DNA of 64,000 nucleotides from SKVR01 sp037441525 (GCA_037441525.1 JBBISA010000014.1:1-64000); one strand, 5' to 3'. Positions 18,606 through 28,281 are shown, numbered from the stretch's first letter. Numbers and translations: made by a program. Notes: generated by a model not told the origin, from the sequence alone.

Positions 18606-18676
18606 CCTTTCTTTTAAGGAAAACAGCGGGGTGGGAAAAGCTTTTCGAAGAGTACAATTTCCCGCCCCTTTTTTTA
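18606..18676 (+). ncRNA. Predicted small RNA (about 70 nt)
   Basis: The stretch is bounded by a -7 promoter element (18593-18600) and an intrinsic terminator. The terminator stem is GGGGTGGGAAA at 18628-18638 paired with TTTCCCGCCCC at 18658-18668 (one G-U pair). A short inner CTT-TTCG-AAG hairpin sits in the loop and seven T follow at 18669-18675. There is no start codon with a plausible frame. The next gene (efflux adaptor, 18984) starts about 300 bp later, so this is a free-standing transcript rather than an ordinary leader, although an attenuator for the efflux operon is possible. The RNA family is not recognised. Confidence 0.5.
18628..18675 (+). terminator. Intrinsic terminator of the predicted small RNA
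   Basis: An 11-bp GC-rich stem (GGGGTGGGAAA/TTTCCCGCCCC) is followed directly by seven T, a textbook intrinsic terminator on the plus strand. From 18677 to 18983 the DNA is AT-rich with nothing else recognised. Confidence 0.75.
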
Positions 18677-18983
18677 TCTTCCATTTGTTAATTTTTTATA
18701 GCCTTTTTTAGCTATTGTAAACTTATGTCAATTATTTTCAAATGTAACAAATTGCACTTTATGAAATACGAGATGTATGTTAATAATATTTAATTTATGG
18801 ATGTTTAATTGTTGTCTGGTAGTTGGTATTTTATTGTAATCTGATTTCTTTGTATTGTTTAAAAAAACAATTCATCCGATTTTACTATGACAATTATAAA
18901 AAATCAAGTCATTGAAAACCATTTGCACCTAAAACAGTTTAAGAAATTATAGTTCCAATGATTCTCACTAAATCAAATTAATC

Positions 18984-20063
18984 ATGTTCCAATCGATTAA
19001 AATTTTGGGTTCAGGGATTTTGCTGATTGCATTTACGCTTTTCGTGCTTTTAACGCCATCATGTTCAGGGGATGCAGGTAAGCAAGGCTCCCAGGCCGGT
19101 GGAGCCCGGGTGGTCAGAGCGCAGGGTTTCCGCGCCGAACCCCAGCAGTTTGCTATTCAGATAAGGGCCACGGGCGAACTACTGTCGTTCGAAGATGTTG
19201 AATTGCGTGCTCCTGTTGTGGGCAATGTAGTGCGCATCCATTTTCAGGAGGGACAACAGGTGGCTGCCGGGGCTTTGCTGGTTGAAATTGACAACCGAAC
19301 CTGGGAAGCCCAGAAGCGAGGCCTGGAAGCACAGCTTGCCAATGCCAGAGGTGAGCTGGCGAGGCGCGAAATGTTGCTGGAGATAGAGGGAATAAGCCAG
19401 GAGAGTGTTGACCAGTCGCGCACCCAGGTTGCCGACCTGCATGCCCGTATCGATGAGCTTGCAGTGCGTATCGACCTGGCACAGATAAGGGCACCTTTTG
19501 CCGGAAGACTTGGCATGCGCGATTTCAGTCCTGGTGCCTATATGGCCCAGGGAGCGCTGATAACAAGGTTGGTACAAAATCAGCGGCTAAGGGTAAATTT
19601 CGACATTCCGGCCCGGTATGCATCACTTGCCAGGGAAGGGATGATGGTGCAGGTAATTTCATCATCATCGCGCGATACTACCACCGCCCGCATTTATGCC
19701 GTTGAGCCGGTCATTAATGCTGCCAACCGCAGTCTGAGGCTTCGGGGAATGCTGGAAAATGGCGCTGGTAAATACTTCCCCGGCGATTTTGTGCAGGTTC
19801 AAATACAGGTAGATGAAAGCGAATCGGCCTTGCTGATCCCCTCCGAGGCGATCATTTCAGAACTCAACTCACAGGTAGTGTATATTGTCCGGGGTGGTGT
19901 GGCTCGTCGCACTCCCGTGGAAATAGCCACATCAACCCGCGGACGGGTTAACATTATCAATGGTATTGCTCCGGGCGATACGGTGATGATAACCGGGCTA
20001 ATGGGCATTCGCGATGGATTGAATGTTCAGATAACCCAGCTAAATCAGGAGGCCGGCCTATGA
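18984..20063 (+). CDS. RND efflux periplasmic adaptor (membrane fusion) lipoprotein
   Basis: The 359-residue AcrA/MexA-type adaptor links the inner-membrane pump to the outer-membrane channel. The signal peptide ends in lipobox TPSC (Cys about residue 29). It is followed by the barrel-sandwich/lipoyl half (VELRAPVVGNVVRIHFQEGQ), an alpha-helical hairpin (about 110-165), the returning lipoyl half (IRAPFAGRLGMRDFSPGAYM) and a beta-barrel/membrane-proximal domain (SEAIISELNSQVVYIV...). Its stop overlaps the start of the pump gene by four bases (ATGA), so translation is coupled. The substrate is unknown; multidrug or detergent export is the family role. Confidence 0.93.
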   Translation: MFQSIKILGSGILLIAFTLFVLLTPSCSGDAGKQGSQAGGARVVRAQGFRAEPQQFAIQIRATGELLSFEDVELRAPVVGNVVRIHFQEGQQVAAGALLVEIDNRTWEAQKRGLEAQLANARGELARREMLLEIEGISQESVDQSRTQVADLHARIDELAVRIDLAQIRAPFAGRLGMRDFSPGAYMAQGALITRLVQNQRLRVNFDIPARYASLAREGMMVQVISSSSRDTTTARIYAVEPVINAANRSLRLRGMLENGAGKYFPGDFVQVQIQVDESESALLIPSEAIISELNSQVVYIVRGGVARRTPVEIATSTRGRVNIINGIAPGDTVMITGLMGIRDGLNVQITQLNQEAGL

Positions 20064-23000
20064 CTCTTTCTGATATTAGCGTAAAACGACCGGTGCTGGC
20101 TACTGTGCTGGCAATAGCGATTGTAATTTTTGGGGTGGTGGCTTTCTTTAGCCTTGGGGTGCGCGAATATCCCAGTGTCGATCCGCCGGTGATCAGTGTT
20201 ACCACCAACTATCCCGGTGCCAGCGCCCAGATCATGGAGTCGCAGATCACCGAACCATTGGAAGAGGCTATTAACAGGGTAGATGGGATTAAGAACCTTA
20301 CATCCATCAGTTCAACAGGGCGTAGCAGCATCAGGGTAGAGTTTGAGCTGAGCCGCAATATCGATAATGCCGCCAACGATGTGCGCGACCGCGTGGCGCA
20401 GGCCATCCGCAACCTGCCCCCCGATGCCGATCCTCCCATTGTTGCCAAAGCCGATGCCAATGCCCAGACCATCCTTACCATAACCCTGTCGAGCGAAGCC
20501 CGCAGCCTGCTCGAACTTACCGATATTGCCCAGAATATTTTTGCCGAACGTTTGCAAACCATTACCGGGGTTGGCCAGGTGAACATTTGGGGGCAGCGCC
20601 GCTATGCCATGCGCATTGAGCTCGATGTGGAAAAAATGGAAGCCCTGGCCATTACCCCCACCGACATCCGCCAGGCCCTCAACCGCCAGAATGTAGAACT
20701 ACCATCGGGCCAGATTGAAGGTGATCGTTCCTACATTACCATTCAAACCTATGGCCGCCTCAATACTGAAGAAGAACTTGACAACCTTATCATTGCCCGG
20801 CGCGATAATGCCCTTATCAGGCTTAAGGATGTGGGCAAAACCCGCCTGGGAGCGCTCAACGAAAAATCGATACTTCGCGGCAATGGCGCCCTGCCTATGG
20901 TGGGGGTTGCCCTGCAGCCACAACCGGGTTCAAACTTTATCGAAATAGTTGATGAAGCTTTCAGAAGGGTTGACGTACTCAAACAGGATCTGCCCCAGGA
21001 CGTCACCATTGGCGTAGGACTGAATGTTACTGAAAGTATCCGTCGCTCTATCCGCGATGTGCAATACACCATCGTTATTGCCTTTTTCCTGGTTTTATTT
21101 ATCATCTTTGTTTTTCTGCGAAGCCTGCGCACCACCTTTATTCCCATTATCACTATCCCCATATCCTTACTCGGAAGTTTCATATTCCTTTATTTGTCAG
21201 GATATTCCATCAATGTGCTTACTCTGTTGGGGCTTTTGCTTGCAACAGGGCTGGTGGTTGACGATGCCATTGTAATGATGGAAAACATCTACGCCAAAAT
21301 TGAACAGGGGATGAACCCCATACAAGCCGCCTTTAAAGGTGCCCGGCAGGTTTTCTTTGCCATCATATCTACCACGGTAACCCTGGTAAGTGTGTTCCTG
21401 CCCATCTTCTTTATGCAGGGACTCACAGGGAGATTGTTCCGTGAGTTTGCCATGGTGGTGTCGGGGGCCATTATCATTTCAACCTTTATTTCGCTCACCT
21501 TCACCGTAATGCTTTCATCGCGCATGTTGCGCAAGTCGGGCCGCGAATACCGTTTCCTTCATTTTCTGCGCCTTCCGGTCGATTTTATCCTTACCCGATA
21601 CCCCCTGTGGCTCAAAGGTTTTATGCGCTACCGGGTGGTTTCATTCCCCATTGTGGCCTTGATGGGGGTAATAATTTACTTTTTGTTCACATCGCTTCCT
21701 GCCGAACTTGCCCCACAGGATGATAAAAGCGGTCTTACCATATTTTCAACCGCACCCGAGGGCACTTCATTCGAAATAATGGATACCTATCAGCAGCAAT
21801 TGCTGAGTTTTCTCGATACTATACCCGAAGTAGAGTATCTGCTATCGGTTACCTCGCCCGGATTTGGCGCATCGGTTTCGGTAAACACAGGTTTTGTAAG
21901 GATAATGCTTAAGAAGCCCGGCGAGCGCAAAAAAACCCAGATGCAACTTGGCGACGAATTAAGGCCGGTGCTGGCGCGTTATAACCTGGCGCAATCCTTT
22001 GTTACCCAGCCTGCCACCATCGAAAGCGGCCAGGGAGGTGGCCGTGCCCTGCCTGTTCAGTTTGTTTTACAGGCCCCCAACATTGAAAAATTACAGGAGT
22101 ACCTGCCGGTATTTCTGGCCCGGGCCCGTTCAAATCCGGTTTTCGATGCCGTAGATGTAGATCTGCGCTTTACCAAGCCCGAGCTTGTACTCGACATTGA
22201 CCGCGATAAGGCCGCTGATATGGGTATAAGTGTGAGAGATGTGGCCGAAACCCTGCAAACCTTTTTCAGCGAGCAAAGGGTGGGTTATTTTATACGCGAT
22301 GGAAAGCAGTATTTTGTAATTGCCCAGGCGCAACGCGGACAAAGGTCAACCCCGCAGGATATTTCGGGGATCAGGGTTAGATCATCCTCCGGACAACTGG
22401 TGGCGCTTGAGAATATAGTCACCTACCGTCAGGAAAGTCTTCCCCCGCAGCTTTTACGATACAACAGGTTTTCCTCGGCCACTGTGTCGGCTTCCACAAA
22501 TCCGGGTTATACCCTTGCGGATGGAATAGAGGCCATGAATGAAATTGCCGCCGAAGTGCTCGACGACTCATTCTTTACTGCCTTAACAGGCACATCGGCC
22601 GACTATGCCGAGAGTTCCGGAAACCTTTTGCTGGTATTTGTATTTGCCCTGGTGCTGGTGTACCTTACCCTGGCAGCTCAGTTCGAAAGTTTCCGCGATC
22701 CGCTCATCATTATGTTTACTGTTCCCCTTGCCCTGGCAGGTGCATTACTTTCTTTATGGATATTTGGTCAAACCATCAATATATTCAGCCAGATAGGTAT
22801 GATTGTACTAGTGGGTATTGTAACCAAAAACGGGATACTTATTGTTGAATTTGCCAATCAGAAACGCCTTGAAGGGATGGAATTGATGGATGCAGTGCTG
22901 GCTGCCAGTGCCGAAAGGGTGCGTCCTATTCTTATGACCAGTCTTGCCACCGTACTTGGGGCCATTCCACTGGCTGTTTCCATTGCCGGAACATCGAACA

Positions 23001-23131
23001 GCCGCGTGCCCATGGGGGTAGCTATCATTGGTGGATTGCTGTTTTCGCTGGTTCTTACATTGTTTGTTATCCCTGCTTTATACACTTATATATCAGGAAA
23101 AACCAAATCGTATGTTGAAGAAGAAAAATAG
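20060..23131 (+). CDS. RND efflux pump, AcrB/HAE1-type permease
   Basis: The 1023-residue proton-driven transporter has the normal length and topology of the hydrophobe/amphiphile efflux (HAE1) family: one N-terminal helix (KRPVLATVLAIAIVIFGVVA), a large periplasmic loop, six helices, a second loop and five more helices. The proton-relay Asp pair is visible in GLVVDDAIVMMENIYAKI, and the second-half TM motif is GIVTKNGILIVEFANQ. It lies between the adaptor (4-bp overlap) and the TolC-like gene (20-bp overlap), giving a complete tripartite pump operon. Drug specificity cannot be read. Confidence 0.95.
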   Translation: MTLSDISVKRPVLATVLAIAIVIFGVVAFFSLGVREYPSVDPPVISVTTNYPGASAQIMESQITEPLEEAINRVDGIKNLTSISSTGRSSIRVEFELSRNIDNAANDVRDRVAQAIRNLPPDADPPIVAKADANAQTILTITLSSEARSLLELTDIAQNIFAERLQTITGVGQVNIWGQRRYAMRIELDVEKMEALAITPTDIRQALNRQNVELPSGQIEGDRSYITIQTYGRLNTEEELDNLIIARRDNALIRLKDVGKTRLGALNEKSILRGNGALPMVGVALQPQPGSNFIEIVDEAFRRVDVLKQDLPQDVTIGVGLNVTESIRRSIRDVQYTIVIAFFLVLFIIFVFLRSLRTTFIPIITIPISLLGSFIFLYLSGYSINVLTLLGLLLATGLVVDDAIVMMENIYAKIEQGMNPIQAAFKGARQVFFAIISTTVTLVSVFLPIFFMQGLTGRLFREFAMVVSGAIIISTFISLTFTVMLSSRMLRKSGREYRFLHFLRLPVDFILTRYPLWLKGFMRYRVVSFPIVALMGVIIYFLFTSLPAELAPQDDKSGLTIFSTAPEGTSFEIMDTYQQQLLSFLDTIPEVEYLLSVTSPGFGASVSVNTGFVRIMLKKPGERKKTQMQLGDELRPVLARYNLAQSFVTQPATIESGQGGGRALPVQFVLQAPNIEKLQEYLPVFLARARSNPVFDAVDVDLRFTKPELVLDIDRDKAADMGISVRDVAETLQTFFSEQRVGYFIRDGKQYFVIAQAQRGQRSTPQDISGIRVRSSSGQLVALENIVTYRQESLPPQLLRYNRFSSATVSASTNPGYTLADGIEAMNEIAAEVLDDSFFTALTGTSADYAESSGNLLLVFVFALVLVYLTLAAQFESFRDPLIIMFTVPLALAGALLSLWIFGQTINIFSQIGMIVLVGIVTKNGILIVEFANQKRLEGMELMDAVLAASAERVRPILMTSLATVLGAIPLAVSIAGTSNSRVPMGVAIIGGLLFSLVLTLFVIPALYTYISGKTKSYVEEEK

Positions 23132-24431
23132 CTTTTCATTTCTAATCATTCTGCTGGCATTTAAGGGTTTGATGGCGCAGCATGTAACGTTGCCAGACCT
23201 TATCAATGCCGCCCTGGAAGAAAATTACCGTATCCAGATATTCCGGAACATGGAGCAAATGGCCGAAAACAACAACACCCTGGGCAATGCAGGCTTTTTA
23301 CCTTCAGTAAATGTCAGGGGCGACCAGGTTTGGGGAATTCAAAACTCTGAACAGCATTATTTCAACGGTACAACCCGCAGTGGGCAAGGTGCCCGCAATA
23401 CCCGCTTCGATGCCGCTGTTGAAGTTGACTGGACCGTTTTTGATGGTTTCCGCATGTTTGCGGCCCGCGACCGCTACACACAGCTTGCCCGGCTCAGCGC
23501 TCTCGATACCCGATACTACATTGAGCAAACCATTGCCGATATTGCCGAATTGTATTACCAGCTTATCACCGAAATCCGATTGATGGAGTCGATAAAGAAA
23601 TCGGCCGCAGTTTCTGCTTACCGCCTTAAGCTGGAAGAGCAGAAACGCACTATCGGCAAAGGAAATGCCCTGCTCTATCATCAGGCGCTCATCGATTTCA
23701 ATGCCGACAGCGCCCAGGTAGTGAACAGGCAAATGGTCATCCGCGATATTCATATAAGAATCAATCGTATTAGCAACACTGATCCCATGTTTACCTTTTT
23801 GCCTGATAACAGCGAGCTTGGACTGGGCGGGCTGGATGAACTTCCTGTCTTGCTCGAAAAAGCATTGCAAAGCAATACCGGCCTTGAACGCTCACTGCTC
23901 GAGGAAATGATCGCCGAGTCGAACATCAGGATTGAAAAAGCTGCCCGCTATCCTCAGGTGAGTGTGTTTGGTAATTATTCTTACGGAACCCAGGTAAACG
24001 AAGTGGGTTTTATGGAAAAGTCCATTGCATCAGGGGCACAGTATGGCGTAAGGGTTAGATTTAATCTGTACAATGGTGGTCGTCAAAACACCCGTATCCG
24101 CAATGCAGCACTTATGCAGGACAATGCAGTGTATACTACTCAGGATGTCAGAGCTATTACCCATTCGCAACTTGCAGCACTGCTCAACACCTACGAATCT
24201 TTGATAAATCAATACCGTTTGCTAGAAATGAGCCTGCAGGCTGCCGAAAGTTCCCTTAGCATTGCCCGCGAGCAATTGCAAATAGGTGCCATCAGCGGCT
24301 TCGATTTCCGGCAGGCCCAGCTTACATCACTCAGGGTCGAAAATCAGATCACCACTATCCTGTTTTCCCTGCGCTCCATTGAGCTCGATATTTACCGTTT
24401 AACCGGCGAGTTGCACCAGAAGGTGCTTTAA
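23112..24431 (+). CDS. TolC-family outer-membrane efflux channel
   Basis: The start at 23112 (MLKKKNSFSFLIILLAFKGLMAQ) gives a proper signal peptide of about 23 residues; an in-frame upstream start at 23028 lies inside the pump gene and would not. The mature protein, about 415 residues, has the two-fold helical repeat of TolC proteins: LPDLINAALEENYRI and a second half LPVLLEKALQSN with long coiled helices. Motifs such as VDWTVFDGFR and RFNLYNGGRQNTRI mark the membrane strands. It overlaps the pump gene by 20 bp and completes the operon. Arrays of 15-mer repeats begin right at its stop codon. Confidence 0.92.
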   Translation: MLKKKNSFSFLIILLAFKGLMAQHVTLPDLINAALEENYRIQIFRNMEQMAENNNTLGNAGFLPSVNVRGDQVWGIQNSEQHYFNGTTRSGQGARNTRFDAAVEVDWTVFDGFRMFAARDRYTQLARLSALDTRYYIEQTIADIAELYYQLITEIRLMESIKKSAAVSAYRLKLEEQKRTIGKGNALLYHQALIDFNADSAQVVNRQMVIRDIHIRINRISNTDPMFTFLPDNSELGLGGLDELPVLLEKALQSNTGLERSLLEEMIAESNIRIEKAARYPQVSVFGNYSYGTQVNEVGFMEKSIASGAQYGVRVRFNLYNGGRQNTRIRNAALMQDNAVYTTQDVRAITHSQLAALLNTYESLINQYRLLEMSLQAAESSLSIAREQLQIGAISGFDFRQAQLTSLRVENQITTILFSLRSIELDIYRLTGELHQKVL

Positions 24432-24760
24432 ATGATTTTCGGATTGATGATTTTCGGATTATTGATTTTTGGATTTTCGGATTGTTGATTATCGGATTAT
24501 CTGGTGTCCGGTGTCCGGTTTCGGGTGTCAGGGGAGATTGATTGTTACCATACAAGGGTTTAATAACATAGCCCCGGGTTTCAACCCGGGGTTAGGGAAT
24601 ATGAGCGAAAAAATGCGCTGCGCACAAAAGGCGATACTATGTGCCGGGGTTTGTGGCCAGCGCAATGGCAGGGAATTGATTATCGGATTGTTGATTATCG
24701 GAATGTTGATTTTTGGATTTTTGGACTTTCGGATTGTTGATTTTTGGATTATCCGGTGTC
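24431..24760. repeat. Composite dispersed repeat, copy 2
   Basis: The block contains a 15-mer array (24431-24500), a GGTGTCCGGTTTCGGGTGTC block (24503-24531), the hairpin element (24565-24671) and a second 15-mer array (24674-24760). The hairpin CCCCGGGTT-TC-AACCCGGGG lies at 24572-24591. AAAATGCGCTGCGCACAAAAG and GTGGCCAGCGCAATGGC follow, as in the copies at 7757 and 40632. It fills the space between the efflux operon and the convergent methyltransferase gene. Spurious reading frames pass through it. Confidence 0.8.
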
Positions 24761-24863
24761 AGTAAACTACAAAGATCATCGGATTAATAGCATATTGGCA
24801 GGATTATCTGGCATTAAATCTCTGAACTCTTACATCTGCTATCTGAACTCTATTATCTATCAT

Positions 24864-25568
24864 CTACTTAAGCCTTCCGTGGTATTTTTTCAGGTAATAT
24901 TTACAGAATGAATGGAACAGGTTAATGTCGTCCTTATCGAGGAGCATCAATCTTTCCATTATACGGGGGTAGATAAGATTGTCGGGTTTCATGTTTACAT
25001 CGGCCAGCAATTGTTTTGCTTTTTCGCGGATTATAGGCAATTCAGCATCAACCGGCTTGCTGGGGGCTGTTCGTTTGAGTTTAAGGGTAAGCTTGCTCAG
25101 ATAGGTGGCATACACCATTACCGACTGCGCCAGGTTTAACGACGGGTACTTCCTGTACATGGGAATGGTAGATAAGATGTGGCACATGGCAAGATGTTCG
25201 TTGCTTAGCCCCGATTCTTCCCCACCAAAAACGATAGCAACCGAGCCTACCGCTTTACCTTTGGCTATGATCAATTCCGGAAGGTCTTCTGCATGATGAT
25301 AAGTCTCAGCCACACTTCGTTTTTTGGCAGTTGAGCCAATCACCAGGTCTATTTTCTGAATTGCATCTTCCAATCGCTGAAATATCAGAGCATTTTCAAG
25401 AATATCCTGCGATGCGTGGGCTGTTGCTATGGCTTTTTCACCCAGATGACTGGCCAGGGGAGCAACAAGATAAAGTTTGGAAATACCCATTGTTTTGAGG
25501 GCTCGGGCTGAAGCCCCAATGTTTTCTTCCCGGGCAGGCTGCACCAGAATAAAAATAAGTTCAGGCAA
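24864..25568 (-). CDS. SpoU/TrmH-family RNA 2'-O-methyltransferase (TrmJ/LasT-like)
   Basis: The 234-residue SPOUT methyltransferase transfers a methyl group from SAM to a ribose 2'-OH, in TrmJ at tRNA position 32. Motif 1 is VQPAREENIGASARALKTMG, motif 2 AIVFGGEESGLSNEH and motif 3 IPMYRKYPSLNLAQSVMVYAT, which together form the deep trefoil knot. A C-terminal helical extension follows, as in TrmJ. Translation starts at TTG (25568): no ATG exists upstream in frame and the family N-terminus MPELIFILVQP begins exactly here. A -7 promoter element lies 47 bp upstream. TrmJ is more likely than an rRNA target, but this is not certain. Confidence 0.88.
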   Translation of the reverse strand: MPELIFILVQPAREENIGASARALKTMGISKLYLVAPLASHLGEKAIATAHASQDILENALIFQRLEDAIQKIDLVIGSTAKKRSVAETYHHAEDLPELIIAKGKAVGSVAIVFGGEESGLSNEHLAMCHILSTIPMYRKYPSLNLAQSVMVYATYLSKLTLKLKRTAPSKPVDAELPIIREKAKQLLADVNMKPDNLIYPRIMERLMLLDKDDINLFHSFCKYYLKKYHGRLK

Positions 25569-25614
25569 GGATAAAGTTTTTACAGGTTAGAAGTAAAAGT
25601 TGGTTTCCAGGCCG

Positions 25615-25622
25615 CAAAAATA
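25615..25622 (-). promoter_or_regulatory. -7 promoter element upstream of the methyltransferase
   Basis: The minus strand reads TATTTTTG, matching TAnnTTTG, 47 bp before the TTG start at 25568. Confidence 0.5.
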
Positions 25623-25651
25623 GTAAAACCAAGAATAGTGAAATTAAATGT

Positions 25652-26386
25652 TTATACCCTTGAGTACCTCGATTCCATTACTTTTAAATAACGGTCTCTT
25701 ATAAGTTTAAGCTGGTCGATGGTAAGATTTTCGCGATAAACACGCACCAGTTCGATAAACTTGTTGTTCTCAAGAAATGCAGCCCTGGCCGCATCGAAGA
25801 AAAGGAGCGTAGTGTCGAATTTGATTTCCCGGGTAATTTCTCTGAATTCATCCCACGAAACAAAGCGGGGCAAAGTAAAATATGCGCGGTGCGTACTTTC
25901 GGCACCACCATACAACCCTTCTTCAAGGGGTATCAATCGCAGGAATTTGCAAAGCTGAATAATGCCCATCTGATTAATTATGCGCCGGGCAGGCTTTTTA
26001 AGTTTAATGCCTGCTTCTTCGAGCAATTCCTGAATAGTGCGCACCTGGTTATACCTTTTCAGATTGTGAATTCTGATTACATGGTAATTTTCGTTGGCTA
26101 CCGAAACGAATCCGGGAGTGGCATCAATATTCGGATAGCATTTTACCCTGATGTGGTCTATTGCTCTGAAGAGAAATTCCTGCTGATAAAATTGTTCGAG
26201 CACCCAATACAGGTGTTCAGGTTTGTCTCCATGGGGCTGGTCGGCATAGTATCCAAAAAACGGGGCGGTTGATTCAAGAATTTTTATACTAAGGTCGAGA
26301 TTGGGATCATTCAACACCGAAAGGGGCTCTTCTTTGGTTACCCATCCGTATCTTTCTATTGTAACCTGATTTTTGTCTGCTTCCAT
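25652..26386 (-). CDS. Conserved-looking cytoplasmic protein of unknown function
   Basis: The 244-residue soluble protein has no signal peptide or membrane helix. It contains FFGYYADQPHGDKPEHLYWVLE, a charged RIHNLKRYNQVRTIQELLEEAG segment and a C-terminal helical part rich in Arg/Lys. The base composition and codon use look like normal host genes. No domain is recognised. It lies upstream of, and on the same strand as, the methyltransferase gene, but 83 bp with an internal promoter separate them. No function can be assigned. Confidence 0.8.
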   Translation of the reverse strand: MEADKNQVTIERYGWVTKEEPLSVLNDPNLDLSIKILESTAPFFGYYADQPHGDKPEHLYWVLEQFYQQEFLFRAIDHIRVKCYPNIDATPGFVSVANENYHVIRIHNLKRYNQVRTIQELLEEAGIKLKKPARRIINQMGIIQLCKFLRLIPLEEGLYGGAESTHRAYFTLPRFVSWDEFREITREIKFDTTLLFFDAARAAFLENNKFIELVRVYRENLTIDQLKLIRDRYLKVMESRYSRV

Positions 26387-26717
26387 AACACTTGATTTTA
26401 AAAAGTTAACTCGCTGTTTATTTCAATTTCATGGGTGAGCCATTCTCGATTTCATAAACGGGGTGGGCAGAAATCAATCCTGATTGTGTTTTCGGCTTCG
26501 TAAAACATTGAATTCTATTACTTAAAATTAACCATAAATTTAAAAGGTTTTGCACGGGGGTTTAAAATTAAAAGGCAACAGGTGACAAACTTCGATTTTT
26601 TTATATTAGGAGGGATTCCTTCAAATTTGTTATTTTTGGGGCCATAATTAACGAAACCCTCAAGTTTCAAAGACTCTTTAATCAATTCAAAGGCAGAAAA
26701 AAAAAGTTTATAGTTCA
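26387..26717. other. Divergent intergenic region
   Basis: This separates the unknown gene (minus) from the EEP-family gene (plus). TATTTTTG at 26631-26638 on the plus strand matches the -7 consensus TAnnTTTG and lies 80 bp before the ATG at 26718. No RNA structure or gene is seen. Confidence 0.5.
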
Positions 26718-27785
26718 ATGATGCTTCCAAAGACCTTTACTGCAGTTGTGGTTGCTGCGATAATATGGCTTTTATCGGGAAACCGTTATGCTCTTGCTCA
26801 GAATGAATCGACAGACCGGAATCTTACTCATGTATGTATCGCATTTTACAATGTTGAAAATCTGTTCGATACGATTCATCAATCAGGGAATGTTGATATT
26901 GAATTCACCCCACAGGGCTCCAACAACTGGGACACCCAAAAGTATTTCGAAAAGCTTGACAGGCTGGCTGAGGTAATATCATTGCTTGGCACTGAATTAA
27001 CCGCCGATGGCCCTGCCATAATCGGTCTGGCTGAAATAGAAAATGAAGAAGTAGTCAGGGAACTTGTTCGCCAACAACGTATTCGTGACCGTAATTACCA
27101 GGTTATATTTATCAAGGGTCGCGATGCCCGCATCAGCAATGCCATAATCTATAATCCCAGGTACTTTGAGCCTGCCCATATTGTTTCGAAACCGGTTATT
27201 GCCGAAGATATTCCTGACCTTTTTACCCGCGACCATCTGATTGTATCAGGCAAATTGCTGGGCGAGCCCATGCATGTAATGGTAGCTCACTGGCCATCGC
27301 GCAGTGGTGGTGAGCGCCGAAGCCGCCCCAGACGGATTGCCGCAGCCCAATCAGCCAGGCAAGCCCTAGACTCGGTAAAGACCATCGATGCCAATGCAAA
27401 AATTATTTTCATGGGCGATTTGAATGATGACCCTACCGATGAAAGTGTTACAAAATATTTGAATGTATCAGGCGACCGCCATAATCTTTCGCAGGGCCAG
27501 TTGTTTAATCCTTTTCTCGATTTTTTTCAGAAGGGCATCGGAACCCTTGCATTCAATAATGCATGGAATCTTTTCGATCAAATAATGGTTTCGCAGAGCC
27601 TTGTTGGCATTAAACCCGGAAGCTTCAGATTCCACAGGGCAGAAGTATTTAACCGTCCCTTTCTAAAGCAATCAACGGGAAGATTCCAGGGATATCCCTT
27701 TCGAAGTTTCGGTGGTGGTGTTTACCTTGGCGGTTACAGCGACCATTTCCCAACCTACATTGTTCTGATTCGCGAAGCTAAATAA
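26718..27785 (+). CDS. Secreted endonuclease/exonuclease/phosphatase-family protein
   Basis: The 355-residue product has a signal peptide (about residues 1-28, ending YALAQ) and an EEP (DNase I-like) fold. Catalytic landmarks are FYNVENLFDT (metal/substrate region), GLAEIENEEV (metal Glu), MVAHWPSRSGGE, MGDLNDDP (Asp/Asn pair) and the terminal GGYSDHFPTYI (catalytic His). The family cleaves phosphodiesters of DNA, RNA or phospholipids, or removes phosphates; in Bacteroidota the secreted members are mostly uncharacterised. The next gene follows after 9 bp. A nuclease scavenging phosphate or nucleotides outside the cytoplasm is a reasonable inference. Confidence 0.88.
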   Translation: MMLPKTFTAVVVAAIIWLLSGNRYALAQNESTDRNLTHVCIAFYNVENLFDTIHQSGNVDIEFTPQGSNNWDTQKYFEKLDRLAEVISLLGTELTADGPAIIGLAEIENEEVVRELVRQQRIRDRNYQVIFIKGRDARISNAIIYNPRYFEPAHIVSKPVIAEDIPDLFTRDHLIVSGKLLGEPMHVMVAHWPSRSGGERRSRPRRIAAAQSARQALDSVKTIDANAKIIFMGDLNDDPTDESVTKYLNVSGDRHNLSQGQLFNPFLDFFQKGIGTLAFNNAWNLFDQIMVSQSLVGIKPGSFRFHRAEVFNRPFLKQSTGRFQGYPFRSFGGGVYLGGYSDHFPTYIVLIREAK

Positions 27786-27794
27786 CTTTAACCT

Positions 27795-28109
27795 ATGCCA
27801 AAGACTATTCTCACAAAACTCAAGGAAAATCCAGACTATCTGAAGGAATCTGTAAAAATCAGCAAAGAAAAAGCAAAAAAAGGAAAGTTCAAGCTGATAT
27901 CCTTTAAAATTCCCGATGCCCAAAAAGAAGCCCTTGAGGTGATTTGCCGCCGACAAAAAACTACACCGGTCAGGTTTTTAAAATCAGTTATAAAAAAGCA
28001 AACTTCCCGCTATAAGCCTCTTCAGACACCTATAAGCTATGTAACCGAAAACCAGCTTCAACTTTTTGATATAGAACCCATTAACACTGAAAAAAGGAAG
28101 AAAAAATAA
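27795..28109 (+). CDS. Small basic protein, possible ribbon-helix-helix
   Basis: The 104-residue protein is very rich in Lys (start MPKTILTKLKENPDYLKESV, end NTEKRKKK). The segment FKIPDAQKEALEVICRRQ followed by TTPVRFLKSVIKKQ resembles the strand-helix-helix of ribbon-helix-helix DNA-binding proteins, but the match is by eye only. It starts 9 bp after the EEP-family gene and is probably co-transcribed. No toxin partner is next to it. The role is unknown; a nucleic-acid-binding protein is the best guess. Confidence 0.7.
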   Translation: MPKTILTKLKENPDYLKESVKISKEKAKKGKFKLISFKIPDAQKEALEVICRRQKTTPVRFLKSVIKKQTSRYKPLQTPISYVTENQLQLFDIEPINTEKRKKK

Positions 28110-28281
28110 CGTTCCGTTTTCAAAAGATCAATTATTTCGGGTAAAGCTAAAACATTATCTTAAAAGTATTAAAAGTGCACTCAAGCGCCGGTTTTTATGA
28201 ATAATAAAAACTACATGACAAACTTTTTGTTTTTTTGGATAAAAAAATCAAATTCATAGATAATTCCAACATCAAAACTGT

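Noticed and set aside
24469..24765. Reading frame through the repeat block after the efflux operon
   Set aside because: It encodes only translated 15-mer and hairpin repeats (for example IVDYRI repeats) and has no homology features.
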